Positions 6,721 to 12,458 of a stretch of 41,906 nt of DNA are shown one piece after another. The position numbers were made by a program, and so were the translations under genes. The stretch comes from a virus. The stretch spans positions 1-41,906 of IMG/VR virus record IMGVR_UViG_3300046674_000102. One strand, given 5' to 3'. Position 1 is the first letter of the stretch. Every line of letters begins with the position of its first letter. The notes beneath the pieces are model-generated. The model was not told where the DNA came from. It searched no databases and saw only the letters and a list, made by a program, of their open reading frames with translations.

Positions 6721-8433
6721 TCAGGCGGAAGCGGCACGGGGCTTCTTGAGCGGACGCCGTACGTAGCCGTCCATGGCCATCACGGCAGCGGCAATGCCGT
6801 CAATGCGTGCGCTGGACTTCTGCCGGTTAGGCTTCACAGGGCGGAAGTTGTCGTTGCCGTCAGCGATGATCTCCACGCATGAGGCATGCCAGCGAAGGAC
6901 CGGGTTACCGCCGTGCCTGATCTTGCCTTCGCGCAACATGCGCTCAAGCTCCTTGGAGCCAGGCCCCATACCTAGGTAGGTCTGAGCGACTGGCACCAGG
7001 TCAACGCCACGGGTCTTCTGGTCCACGCGCTGAACTAGCTGGCCGGCGAACATGCGGTCATAGCTCACGCGCTGAACGTTCAGCCGGCGGCAGTCCTCAA
7101 TGATCTGGCGCTCAATGGCGCCATAGTCGATTGCGTCGCCTTCGGTTAGCTTGATCCATCCTTCGCGGACCCAGAGCCGAAGCGGGACCTGTAGCTGTTG
7201 CTCAAGTTCGTCAACTCGCTCTTCCGGTAGCCAGAAGCGCGCGACTAGCTCAAGCTCAACACCAGGCTGCCGGGACTCAACGGCCATCACCCATGCGGAC
7301 ATGTCAGAGACAGCCGAAAGGTCAACGCCACCCCACGCGCGCCTGTAGCGGAACTTCTGATCATCGACCATGCCCGCGTTCGCATCCCATAGCGGCATAG
7401 GCAGCCAGCGGGTAGCGGCACGCATTCGCCGGTTAAGGCTCAGCCGGCAGAAGGTGGGGAAGTAGGAAGGGGTGGACTTCGCCTTGGCCGCTTCACGGCG
7501 CATGTATGCCAGCGAAGGGCTAGCCCCTAGGCCAGGGTTCGCCTTGTACCAGGTGGCTTCGTCAAAGGGATCGTCCGACTCTTCGGCAGCCCAGATGACG
7601 CCATAATGCCCGGGGTCCTCAACGACGCCTTCCGCAATGCGGCGCGTGTACGTGTGCTTTTCATCGTAGATCGAGCCCTCTTCGCCTTCGTCAGCCGTGG
7701 TGATGAACACCACCAGGGGCTGATCACGGGCGCCCGTACCGGTCTCTATAGCGTCGACCAGGTCACGCTTCTTGTGCACGTGGACTTCGTCAACGATGGC
7801 GCCACTGACGTTCAGGCCGTGGGCAGTCTCAGCGATCTTAGACAGCGCCCGGAAGACACCACCAGTACGCGGAACGCGGATGACTCCGCGAAGCACTTCA
7901 ACACGGCCCTTGACAGCGTTGGACGTCAGAGCCATTCGCTTAGCGTCGTCAAAGACTCGCTCAGCCTGGGGCAGCGAACCAGCCGCCGCGTAGACCTCAG
8001 CACCGTGTTCCCGGTCAGCCAGTAGCAGCGTCAGGCCAATGCCAGAGCTGAGCGTTGACTTACCGTTCTTGCGCGGTACCTCAATCCAGACGCTGCGCAC
8101 TACGCGGACGTCCCGATCAATCTCCGGGTCGTACCACAGCCAGCCAAAGACCGGCGCGATGACCCAGACGACTTGCCACGGGGAAAGTTTCAGGGGGCTT
8201 GTGCCCCAGCGTCCCTTAGTGTGCTTGAAGGACTGAACGGCCTTGATAGCGCGCCGGGCAGCGTCCACGGAGAAATAGGCGCCGGGTTGCTTGTCAGCCT
8301 GCATGGCCAGCACCAGGGGCCGGCTACGCGCAGCTTCGCTGATCTCATCAGGCGTGAGCCCAAGCTCAATCAGCGCCTCATACGGGACCGGCAAGCCTTC
8401 GGCGTCAGCCTTAGTCGAAAACGTCCCCGTCAT
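6721..8433 (-). CDS. Terminase large subunit
   Basis: A 570-residue DNA-packaging ATPase and nuclease. The Walker A block is visible as VPRKNGKST (about residues 119-127) and a Walker B as AIVDEVH. The C-terminal nuclease half contains GGVDLSAVSDMSAW, with the expected acidic metal ligands, and a late ARIDGIAAAVMA segment typical of this family (Terminase_1). The ATG at 8431-8433 lies just behind GGGGGAG and inside the small terminase gene, giving a 23-bp overlap. An upstream in-frame Met would only add residues shared with the small subunit frame. The pair is expressed together. Confidence 0.95.
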   Translation of the reverse strand: MTGTFSTKADAEGLPVPYEALIELGLTPDEISEAARSRPLVLAMQADKQPGAYFSVDAARRAIKAVQSFKHTKGRWGTSPLKLSPWQVVWVIAPVFGWLWYDPEIDRDVRVVRSVWIEVPRKNGKSTLSSGIGLTLLLADREHGAEVYAAAGSLPQAERVFDDAKRMALTSNAVKGRVEVLRGVIRVPRTGGVFRALSKIAETAHGLNVSGAIVDEVHVHKKRDLVDAIETGTGARDQPLVVFITTADEGEEGSIYDEKHTYTRRIAEGVVEDPGHYGVIWAAEESDDPFDEATWYKANPGLGASPSLAYMRREAAKAKSTPSYFPTFCRLSLNRRMRAATRWLPMPLWDANAGMVDDQKFRYRRAWGGVDLSAVSDMSAWVMAVESRQPGVELELVARFWLPEERVDELEQQLQVPLRLWVREGWIKLTEGDAIDYGAIERQIIEDCRRLNVQRVSYDRMFAGQLVQRVDQKTRGVDLVPVAQTYLGMGPGSKELERMLREGKIRHGGNPVLRWHASCVEIIADGNDNFRPVKPNRQKSSARIDGIAAAVMAMDGYVRRPLKKPRAASA

Positions 8434-8893
8434 CGTCTCCCCCGTTCTCAGGCGGCTGTATGCGCCCACGGGCGGAGGGACTCAGCCCTAGTTCTCCGAT
8501 GTAGCGGGCAAGCTGTGAGCGGTACTGGCCCAGGACCGTGGTCCATCCGTTCTTCTGCCAGCCGCGTTCGCCTTGCATCAGCACGCCATCCCGGGACAAG
8601 GAACGCTCACCCTGGTCAATGCGTGCGACGCAAATGCAGTAGTCAGTGAGAACCACCGTGTCTACAGCGCCGATGCCAGCCGTGTAGCGCAGCACCGGAA
8701 GGATTCGGTTCCACTCAGCGGACGCGATCTGGCGGCAACGAAGCTCAGAGCCCTTGCCCGGGAAGACGTCGGCCCAGTCTGGCTCTGTCAGCTCAGCCGG
8801 CGGAGTGGTGATGCCCGGGTTGATGGGGCGCTTGCCGGGGTTACCTTCGCGCACCACCTGTAGGGGTGGCTTGCTGCGCATGGGGTCAGCCAT
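8411..8893 (-). CDS. Terminase small subunit (P27-like)
   Basis: A 160-residue protein that recognises the packaging site and recruits the large subunit. The C-terminal LGLSPSARGRI motif and the helical middle (VVLTDYCICVARIDQ) are typical of the phage P27 small terminase family. It starts at ATG 8891-8893. Its ribosome site GGAGGTGG is the 3' arm of palindrome copy 3, so the palindrome in mRNA could hide the site. The rightward genes begin about 95 bp away on the other strand; the packaging site (cos or pac) is likely near here but was not identified. Confidence 0.9.
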   Translation of the reverse strand: MADPMRSKPPLQVVREGNPGKRPINPGITTPPAELTEPDWADVFPGKGSELRCRQIASAEWNRILPVLRYTAGIGAVDTVVLTDYCICVARIDQGERSLSRDGVLMQGERGWQKNGWTTVLGQYRSQLARYIGELGLSPSARGRIQPPENGGDDDGDVFD

Positions 8894-8898
8894 GGGAC

Positions 8899-8920
8899 CA
8901 CCTCCGAATTTTCGTATGTG
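8899..8920. promoter_or_regulatory. 22-bp palindrome, copy 3 (in front of terminase, next to rightward promoter)
   Basis: Half-site CACCTCCGAA, centre TT, then TTCGTATGTG. It overlaps the small terminase ribosome site on the minus strand and ends four bases before the possible -35 of the rightward gene at 8989. Confidence 0.72.
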
Positions 8921-8923
8921 GTG

Positions 8924-8952
8924 TTGCGCTGCCGCGCGCAAGGTGCTTAACT
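8924..8952 (+). promoter_or_regulatory. Possible host-type promoter for rightward gene
   Basis: TTGCGC (8924-8929), a 17-base spacer and TTAACT (8947-8952) resemble a sigma-70/HrdB-class promoter upstream of the ATG at 8989. Both boxes are imperfect, so support is moderate. Confidence 0.35.
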
Positions 8953-8988
8953 AAGAGCACGGCAAGGGGAACGGACCAGGGAGCGGAC

Positions 8989-9495
8989 ATGGCTAAGGTT
9001 TTCGAGCGGACCGAGAACGGCACCACCACTGAGGTTGACGTCAAGGCCGGATGGGCTGAGATCAATCACGCGATGATGGCCGGCAAGAAGGACGTCCGGA
9101 CCATGTCCTCTGGTGGCACCCAGCACAGCATTGAGTACAAGGATGGGCGCAAGGTTCGCCTGGTGCTGAGTGAGGTTGAGGACCAGGCGCCGGCCCAGTC
9201 GGTCAACGTGGTCAGCGTCCGTGGCGGCAAGGTTCACACGAAGAGCGCATGGGACGCGGACGGCAGCGTGCACGCACTGTGCAGGGTCAGCGCCCGTACG
9301 GTCTACCGTGAGACCAACGCTGAACTCACCTGTGACGTGTGCATCGAGAATGAGCGTCGCGCGTTCATGGTCGGCCGTGACACGGAGACGTGCACCTACT
9401 GCCGCCACGGGATCAGCAAGCACGAGACGGGCGGATGTGTGGCCCCTGTCGGTAAGTACGACTGCTCATGCCCGTACGAGGGTGGCCGGCGGTAA
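8989..9495 (+). CDS. Cysteine-rich zinc-binding-like protein of unknown function (rightward)
   Basis: A 168-residue protein and one of only two rightward genes. The N-terminal half (MAKVFERTENGTTTEVDV) is beta-strand-like. The C-terminal half carries paired cysteines (TCDVC, CTYC) and ends with a small Cys/His cluster (HGISKHETGGC, DCSC), which suggests one or two zinc sites. The ATG at 8989 is preceded by GGGAG. It is flanked by a possible promoter and an efficient-looking terminator. This autonomous layout next to the terminase genes, against the general transcription direction, fits a moron expressed from the prophage. No family was recognised. Confidence 0.82.
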   Translation: MAKVFERTENGTTTEVDVKAGWAEINHAMMAGKKDVRTMSSGGTQHSIEYKDGRKVRLVLSEVEDQAPAQSVNVVSVRGGKVHTKSAWDADGSVHALCRVSARTVYRETNAELTCDVCIENERRAFMVGRDTETCTYCRHGISKHETGGCVAPVGKYDCSCPYEGGRR

Positions 9496-9516
9496 CCAGC
9501 TTCGCACCCAGAGAAG

Positions 9517-9545
9517 CCCCCGGCGCGAAATGCCGGGGGTTTTCT
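9517..9545 (+). terminator. Terminator after the zinc-binding gene
   Basis: A perfect 8-bp stem (cccccggc/gccggggg) with loop GCGAAAT is followed by TTTTCTC. It lies 21 bp after the stop codon of the rightward gene. Confidence 0.85.
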
Positions 9546-9588
9546 CATGCCCAGGTAGTACGCCTGTGGCAACAGCGCCCGCAGATCG

Positions 9589-9619
9589 TTACTGGAAGCG
9601 GATGTTCCGTCAGTAGGCT
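9589..9619 (+). promoter_or_regulatory. Possible promoter for the lipoprotein gene
   Basis: TAGGCT (9614-9619) is a good Streptomyces-type -10. TTACTG (9589-9594), 19 bases upstream, is a weak -35. The ATG begins 7 bases after the -10 and lacks a ribosome site, which would fit a leaderless transcript. Confidence 0.35.
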
Positions 9620-9626
9620 CAGCGGC

Positions 9627-9959
9627 ATGAGACGACTTATCGTTCCGGCCCTGGTAGCCGCTGCCCTGACGCTGACCGCGTGCTCTTCGAGCGATGACCA
9701 GGCGCCGGCGCCGAAGGTCACCAGTGCGGAGCCCAGCGAGAGCACAGAGCCCACGTTCGATGCGAAGGCTGCGCTGCATGAGTCCTGGGTATCAGCTCGG
9801 GACACCTACCCGGCGGACCTCAAGCTGGACATATGCGAGGCTGCCAAGAAGGGCGGGGAGGCTGACGTCAAGGCACTCCTGACTGACAGCGACCGAATGC
9901 CCTTCGTGGTGGACCACCCTGACTACGATGCCGGCCAGTGGGTCATCTACTGCCAGTGA
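9627..9959 (+). CDS. Secreted lipoprotein (possible superinfection exclusion or conversion protein)
   Basis: A 110-residue protein with a basic start (MRR), a hydrophobic signal segment and a lipobox ending LTAC at Cys19, followed by SSSDDQ. It should be lipid-anchored on the outer face of the host membrane. The mature part is about 90 residues, acidic, and contains two further cysteines (DICEAAKK and the C-terminal IYCQ) that could form a disulphide. It stands alone between two strong terminators. Phage-encoded lipoproteins in this kind of setting often alter the lysogen surface or block further infection; that role is inference. Confidence 0.85.
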   Translation: MRRLIVPALVAAALTLTACSSSDDQAPAPKVTSAEPSESTEPTFDAKAALHESWVSARDTYPADLKLDICEAAKKGGEADVKALLTDSDRMPFVVDHPDYDAGQWVIYCQ

Positions 9960-9971
9960 GCCAGCCCAGGT

Positions 9972-9999
9972 AAGCCCCCGCGCGAAATGCCGGGGGCTT
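9972..9999. terminator. Bidirectional terminator between convergent genes
   Basis: A stem of 9 bp (aagcccccg/cgggggctt) with loop CGCGAAATGC is followed by TT on the plus strand and flanked by A/T on both sides. It lies between the lipoprotein stop (9959) and the stop of the leftward gene at 10009. Its loop resembles that of the terminator at 9517. Confidence 0.82.
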
Positions 10000-10008
10000 T
10001 TCCATGCG

Positions 10009-10185
10009 CTAATCCGGTAGCAGAAGGTGAGCTATGCCGTGCCGCTCCCACCAGGAACGATAGACATCGTCTGCCCAGTCAGCGTGCCAGGCACGGCGCT
10101 CCTGTGCACGCTGCCCTGTGGGGCGAATTCGGTCATACCCTCTTGTGGAGTACGGAACGGCGCTGGCCCTAAGCATTCGTGGCAA
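10009..10185 (-). CDS. Small hypothetical protein, TTG start
   Basis: A 58-residue product ending WWERHGIAHLLLPD. The chosen start is TTG at 10183-10185 because GGAGG lies exactly five bases upstream (GGAGGAAACC then TTG). A longer open frame upstream has poor composition. It is rich in Arg, Trp and His, and no domain was recognised. It is the last gene of the leftward tRNA/HNH unit and ends at the bidirectional terminator. Confidence 0.55.
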   Translation of the reverse strand: MPRMLRASAVPYSTRGYDRIRPTGQRAQERRAWHADWADDVYRSWWERHGIAHLLLPD

Positions 10186-10282
10186 GGTTTCCTCCGCGCA
10201 AACGGCCTGGGTTGCGGCGCTAGCTTTTTCCCTCCCTGCCGAGTGGCCAGGCAGCCGGGAGGGGGTCATCCCCCGGGTGGGT

Positions 10283-10297
10283 GTCACAAATTGTGAC
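10283..10297. promoter_or_regulatory. Small palindrome GTCAC-N5-GTGAC
   Basis: A 5+5 bp inverted repeat with an AT centre lies in the gap between two leftward genes. It is operator-like in form, but there is only one copy and no known reader. Confidence 0.25.
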
Positions 10298-10307
10298 CAG
10301 ATTTGCC

Positions 10308-10640
10308 CTAAATGCCACGTACAGCGACTAGCGTCAGGAGCGCGCTGTCAACGCTGAGCAGCAGTGCAGAACCGTAGTCAGCAGCGTCGAAGGGTCCGAA
10401 GGCCTTGGACGTGTTCGCGGGCACTGAGGTGACCCTAGGCGCGACGGTCTGACCATCCACGGTGCGACTGATAGTGATCGTCACGCTGTGTGCGGCTGAA
10501 CTGTCTGTGTTCTTGACGATCAAGCCCACGTGTCCATCGTTAGGCAGCGTGTGACCATTGGCCACATCACCAGCCAAAGGCGTTGGCATGGACGTACCAG
10601 CGCGCGTGAAGGTCGCACTAGGTATCTCGATACGTGCCAC
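10308..10640 (-). CDS. Probable small structural (decoration or head-fibre-like) protein
   Basis: A 110-residue protein starting at GTG 10638-10640 with AGGAG seven bases upstream. The sequence is strand-rich and low in charge (HSVTITISRTVDGQTVAP followed by VTSVPANTSKAFGPFDAADYG), like an Ig-type beta-sandwich. Proteins of this general form are widespread in Streptomyces phages and have been taken for virion decoration proteins. It lies near the packaging HNH gene rather than in the main head block, so the structural role is inferred only. Confidence 0.65.
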   Translation of the reverse strand: MARIEIPSATFTRAGTSMPTPLAGDVANGHTLPNDGHVGLIVKNTDSSAAHSVTITISRTVDGQTVAPRVTSVPANTSKAFGPFDAADYGSALLLSVDSALLTLVAVRGI

Positions 10641-10650
10641 TCATCTACTC

Positions 10651-11007
10651 CTATCGTTCGGCAGCCCATCCGCCAGGCTGATGCCTAGCGGTCTGCTTGT
10701 TATGGCATGGGGTGCACAGGGGTCTTAGATGGGTGGGGGTATCAGGGTCAACACCACGGGCTACTAGCTCACGACGTGACAGGGGGTAATGATCAGCCAC
10801 GGTCGCTTGCCGACCACACAGGTTGCACCATGGATGGCTGTACAGGTACGCGCGCCTGATGCGCTGCCAGCGGGAAGCCCCATAGTTATGGGCCCCACGC
10901 TCCTTGCGTAGCTTCCAGTCCTGGGCCCTGTGGGCCTCGCAGCGACCACCAGAGGTCAGCTCAGGGCAGCCGCTCACAGAACACGGCGTACGTGGTCTAC
11001 GGGGCAT
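10651..11007 (-). CDS. HNH endonuclease (packaging-associated type)
   Basis: A 118-residue HNH nuclease. A first Cys cluster (CSVSGCPELTSGGRC) is followed by the core (WCNLCGRQATVADHYPL, then LRPLCTPCHNKQTA), which supplies the zinc CxxC pairs and the catalytic His and Asn/His residues. HNH proteins encoded near the terminase assist cos cleavage in HK97-like phages, and this gene is the third leftward gene before the terminase pair. The ATG at 11005-11007 lies two bases after the previous stop, so translation is probably coupled. Confidence 0.88.
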   Translation of the reverse strand: MPRRPRTPCSVSGCPELTSGGRCEAHRAQDWKLRKERGAHNYGASRWQRIRRAYLYSHPWCNLCGRQATVADHYPLSRRELVARGVDPDTPTHLRPLCTPCHNKQTARHQPGGWAAER

Positions 11008-11009
11008 GC

Positions 11010-11222
11010 TCAGGGGCCCATCAGGATGTGTACCAGGTACCAGACGCCGAAGGTACACCAGACGATGGCGAATGCCAGCCGGCCGCCCTTCGTGTGCGTG
11101 GCAAACCAGCGCCGTGTGTGCTCACTGAACGTGTCGCCAGGCGTCTTGTTGGCCAGCGCCCTGCCCTCAATGACTGCGAAGGCTGCCAGCCAGGCGGCCC
11201 ATGCCAGTGTGTATCCGCTCAT
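11010..11222 (-). CDS. Small membrane protein with two transmembrane segments
   Basis: A 70-residue protein starting MSGYTLAWAAWLAAF (ATG 11220-11222). There are hydrophobic helices at about residues 5-20 and 48-66, separated by a charged loop (TFSEHTRRWFATHTKGGR). It could be an additional holin-like or other membrane protein, but it is far from the endolysin. A longer start at 11276 adds an arginine-rich stretch and seems less likely. Confidence 0.65.
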   Translation of the reverse strand: MSGYTLAWAAWLAAFAVIEGRALANKTPGDTFSEHTRRWFATHTKGGRLAFAIVWCTFGVWYLVHILMGP

Positions 11223-11323
11223 GGGCTCCGCCCTTCCGTGTGCGCTTCGCAGCAAGCTGTGAGGGAACCGTGCCATGCACGGCCATCAAGGGGTGCCAGT
11301 CCCTCGCTTACGTCCCTCAGCGG

Positions 11324-11405
11324 TCCGCCGTGAGGGATTCGAACCCCCATGCCTTTCGGCACCCGGGCCTAAGCCGGGCGTGTCTTCCAGTTCCACCAAC
11401 AGCGG
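11324..11405 (-). tRNA. tRNA-Leu (anticodon TAG)
   Basis: A complete cloverleaf. The acceptor CCGCTGT pairs with ACGGCGG and the discriminator is A. The anticodon stem CCCGG/CCGGG encloses loop CTTAGGC (anticodon TAG). It has a class II variable arm (TGCCGAAAGGCA) and a T arm with TTCGAAT. CCA is not encoded. It would read CTA codons, which this phage uses often, especially before CAG. Confidence 0.9.
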
Positions 11406-11410
11406 TAGGC

Positions 11411-11467
11411 TTCGCACACCCGGAATCGAACCGGAGCCATGACCTGACACCACTACGTCATGTGCGA
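11411..11467 (-). pseudogene. tRNA-like remnant lacking a standard anticodon arm
   Basis: A 57-nt element with a perfect acceptor-like stem (TCGCACA/TGTGCGA, extendable to 9-10 bp), a D-arm-like TGAC/GTCA stem and a canonical T arm (TCCGG, loop TTCGATT, CCGGG). Only about nine bases remain where the anticodon arm should be. An alternative fold pairs CATGAC with GTCATG. It is probably a deletion derivative, or a structured RNA that mimics tRNA ends. Confidence 0.55.
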
Positions 11468-11473
11468 AGCGCG

Positions 11474-11546
11474 CTGACCGGGCAGGGGTCGAACCTGCAA
11501 CCTCCCGGGTAACAACCGGGCGCTCTACCAATTGAGCTACTGGTCA
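11474..11546 (-). tRNA. tRNA-Asn (anticodon GTT)
   Basis: A full cloverleaf of 73 nt. The acceptor TGACCAG pairs with CCGGTCA with one A-C mismatch. The D arm is GCTC/GAGC, the anticodon stem CCCGG/CCGGG with loop TTGTTAC (anticodon GTT), and the T arm GCAGG/CCTGC. Discriminator G fits Asn. Confidence 0.92.
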
Positions 11547-11657
11547 TTGAGGGCTACTCGCCGCCCGCTCATGCTGATGACTAGTCAGTGAGTTGGGGCC
11601 GGTTTCACCCAGGGTGGCGCTGCGCAAGCCGGTCAAGGCCGCTAGGCAACCACCAAG

Positions 11658-11743
11658 TGCCGCATCCAGGATTTGAACCCAGGACATCCCCATCACCAAT
11701 GGGCCCATGGTGGGGGCGCTCTACCAGACTGAGCTAATACGGC
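11658..11743 (-). tRNA. tRNA-Thr (anticodon GGT) with a 12-nt insertion in the anticodon stem
   Basis: Acceptor GCCGTAT/ATGCGGC, D arm GCTC/GAGC, T arm CTGGG/CCTGG and discriminator A are all intact. The anticodon arm would be CCCCA, loop TTGGTGA, TGGGG (anticodon GGT) if 12 nt (CACCATGGGCCC) were removed from the 5' stem. The extra bases form a near-palindrome with the native sequence (CACCATGGGCCCATTGGTG). The tRNA may be inactive or may fold unusually. Confidence 0.75.
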
Positions 11744-11747
11744 AAGC

Positions 11748-11791
11748 GGCCCCGCGTACAACCCAGGGAGAGAGACCAGGGACGCGGGGCC
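11748..11791 (-). other. Stem-loop at the head of the tRNA array
   Basis: A 10-bp perfect inverted repeat (ggccccgcgt/acgcggggcc) with a 24-base loop lies between the promoter-motif pair and tRNA-Thr. It may be a leader structure for tRNA processing or a partial attenuator. Confidence 0.5.
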
Positions 11792-11872
11792 AGTCAGAGG
11801 GGGCAGGACCACTGTCCGCCGGACATCGAGTCAGTTCTACGTGCGCGGGATCAACTGCCCCTCTGTTATGTA

Positions 11873-11911
11873 TCTAGGGAGTCGAATGCCGGGCCTAGGG
11901 AGTGGAGTGCC
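11873..11911 (-). promoter_or_regulatory. Tandem promoter-like motifs in front of the tRNA array
   Basis: Two copies of the dispersed motif (minus-strand GGCATTCGACTCCCTAGA at 11873-11890 and GGCACTCCACTCCCTAGG at 11894-11911) are spaced 21 bp apart and point toward the tRNA genes. The 94-bp repeat lies 17 bp upstream in transcription sense. Confidence 0.7.
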
Positions 11912-11928
11912 AGGCGCCGGGGCCGGCC

Positions 11929-12022
11929 AGTGTAGAAGTGTAGGAAGTGGTGGGGGTCTGGTATTCCCTTAGGAATCTCTATAGGAATACTGAAGTGGGT
12001 ACAGAAACTACACTTCTACATT
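11929..12022 (-). repeat. 94-bp exact direct repeat, copy A
   Basis: Identical over 94 bp to 30215-30308, in the same orientation. It carries terminal 13-bp inverted repeats TGTAGAAGTGTAG (11931-11943) and CTACACTTCTACA (12008-12020), and an inner pair GTATTCC/GGAATAC (11961-11967 and 11984-11990). It is noncoding and AT-richer than its surroundings. It lies between a hairpin terminator (12087-12119) and promoter-like motifs (11873-11911), the same arrangement as copy B. Confidence 0.95.
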
Positions 12023-12086
12023 TATGCAGGTCAGATGGGCTGTGAATGGGTGGCACTCCGCCCGCTCATACACGCTGACAGCACGA

Positions 12087-12119
12087 AGGGCGCCCACCAG
12101 GTGACCCGGCAAGCGCCCT
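12087..12119 (-). terminator. Hairpin after the integrase/zinc-ribbon unit
   Basis: A 7-bp stem (agggcgc/gcgccct) with a 19-base loop lies 13 bp downstream of the zinc-ribbon gene stop. There is no strong U run. It probably ends the integrase transcript. Confidence 0.5.
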
Positions 12120-12131
12120 CTGTGACCCAGA

Positions 12132-12458
12132 TCACTCTTCGTCAAGGAAGCGGACAGCGCGAACGGCCCGCTTGAGCCCTTCAAGGCCCCCCAGCACGTC
12201 TACGCACTCCCGGCAGGTCTCACAGATACCGGCGCCCTCAATGGCTGTCCCACAGACAGCGCACTTGCCCTGACGCATGCCGGCCCGGTACGCGCGCATG
12301 GCGTAAGCCTTGTCCTCAGGGGACTTGCCCGCCATGCGTGCCGCCTGGTCCTTCGCCTTACAGGCCCGGCAGTGGCTCTGTCGCCCATCCTTGTGCTTAG
12401 GGTCCGGCGGGAAGGCTTCCAGGGGCTTCTCTTCCTTGCACTTCGTGCACGTCTTCAC
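12132..12458 (-). CDS. Zinc-ribbon protein translationally coupled to the integrase
   Basis: A 108-residue protein starting at GTG 12456-12458, which overlaps the integrase TGA as GTGA, so it is almost certainly co-translated. The N-terminal MKTCTKCKEEKPLEAFPP and SHCRACK segments form a CxxC...CxxC zinc site of the type often found in front of HNH domains, but no HNH core follows. A second cluster (KCAVC, GICETCREC) adds five cysteines. It may bind DNA and help or modulate recombination; this is inference from gene pairing. Confidence 0.82.
   Translation of the reverse strand: MKTCTKCKEEKPLEAFPPDPKHKDGRQSHCRACKAKDQAARMAGKSPEDKAYAMRAYRAGMRQGKCAVCGTAIEGAGICETCRECVDVLGGLEGLKRAVRAVRFLDEE

Noticed and set aside
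10027-10357. Plus-strand frames around 10.0-10.4 kb as genes
   Set aside because: No ribosome sites; the leftward TTG-start gene with GGAGG fits better, and the terminator at 9972-9999 suits convergent genes.
11547-11657. A further tRNA between tRNA-Asn and tRNA-Thr
   Set aside because: No T-loop or paired acceptor could be found; only a short GC-rich stem.
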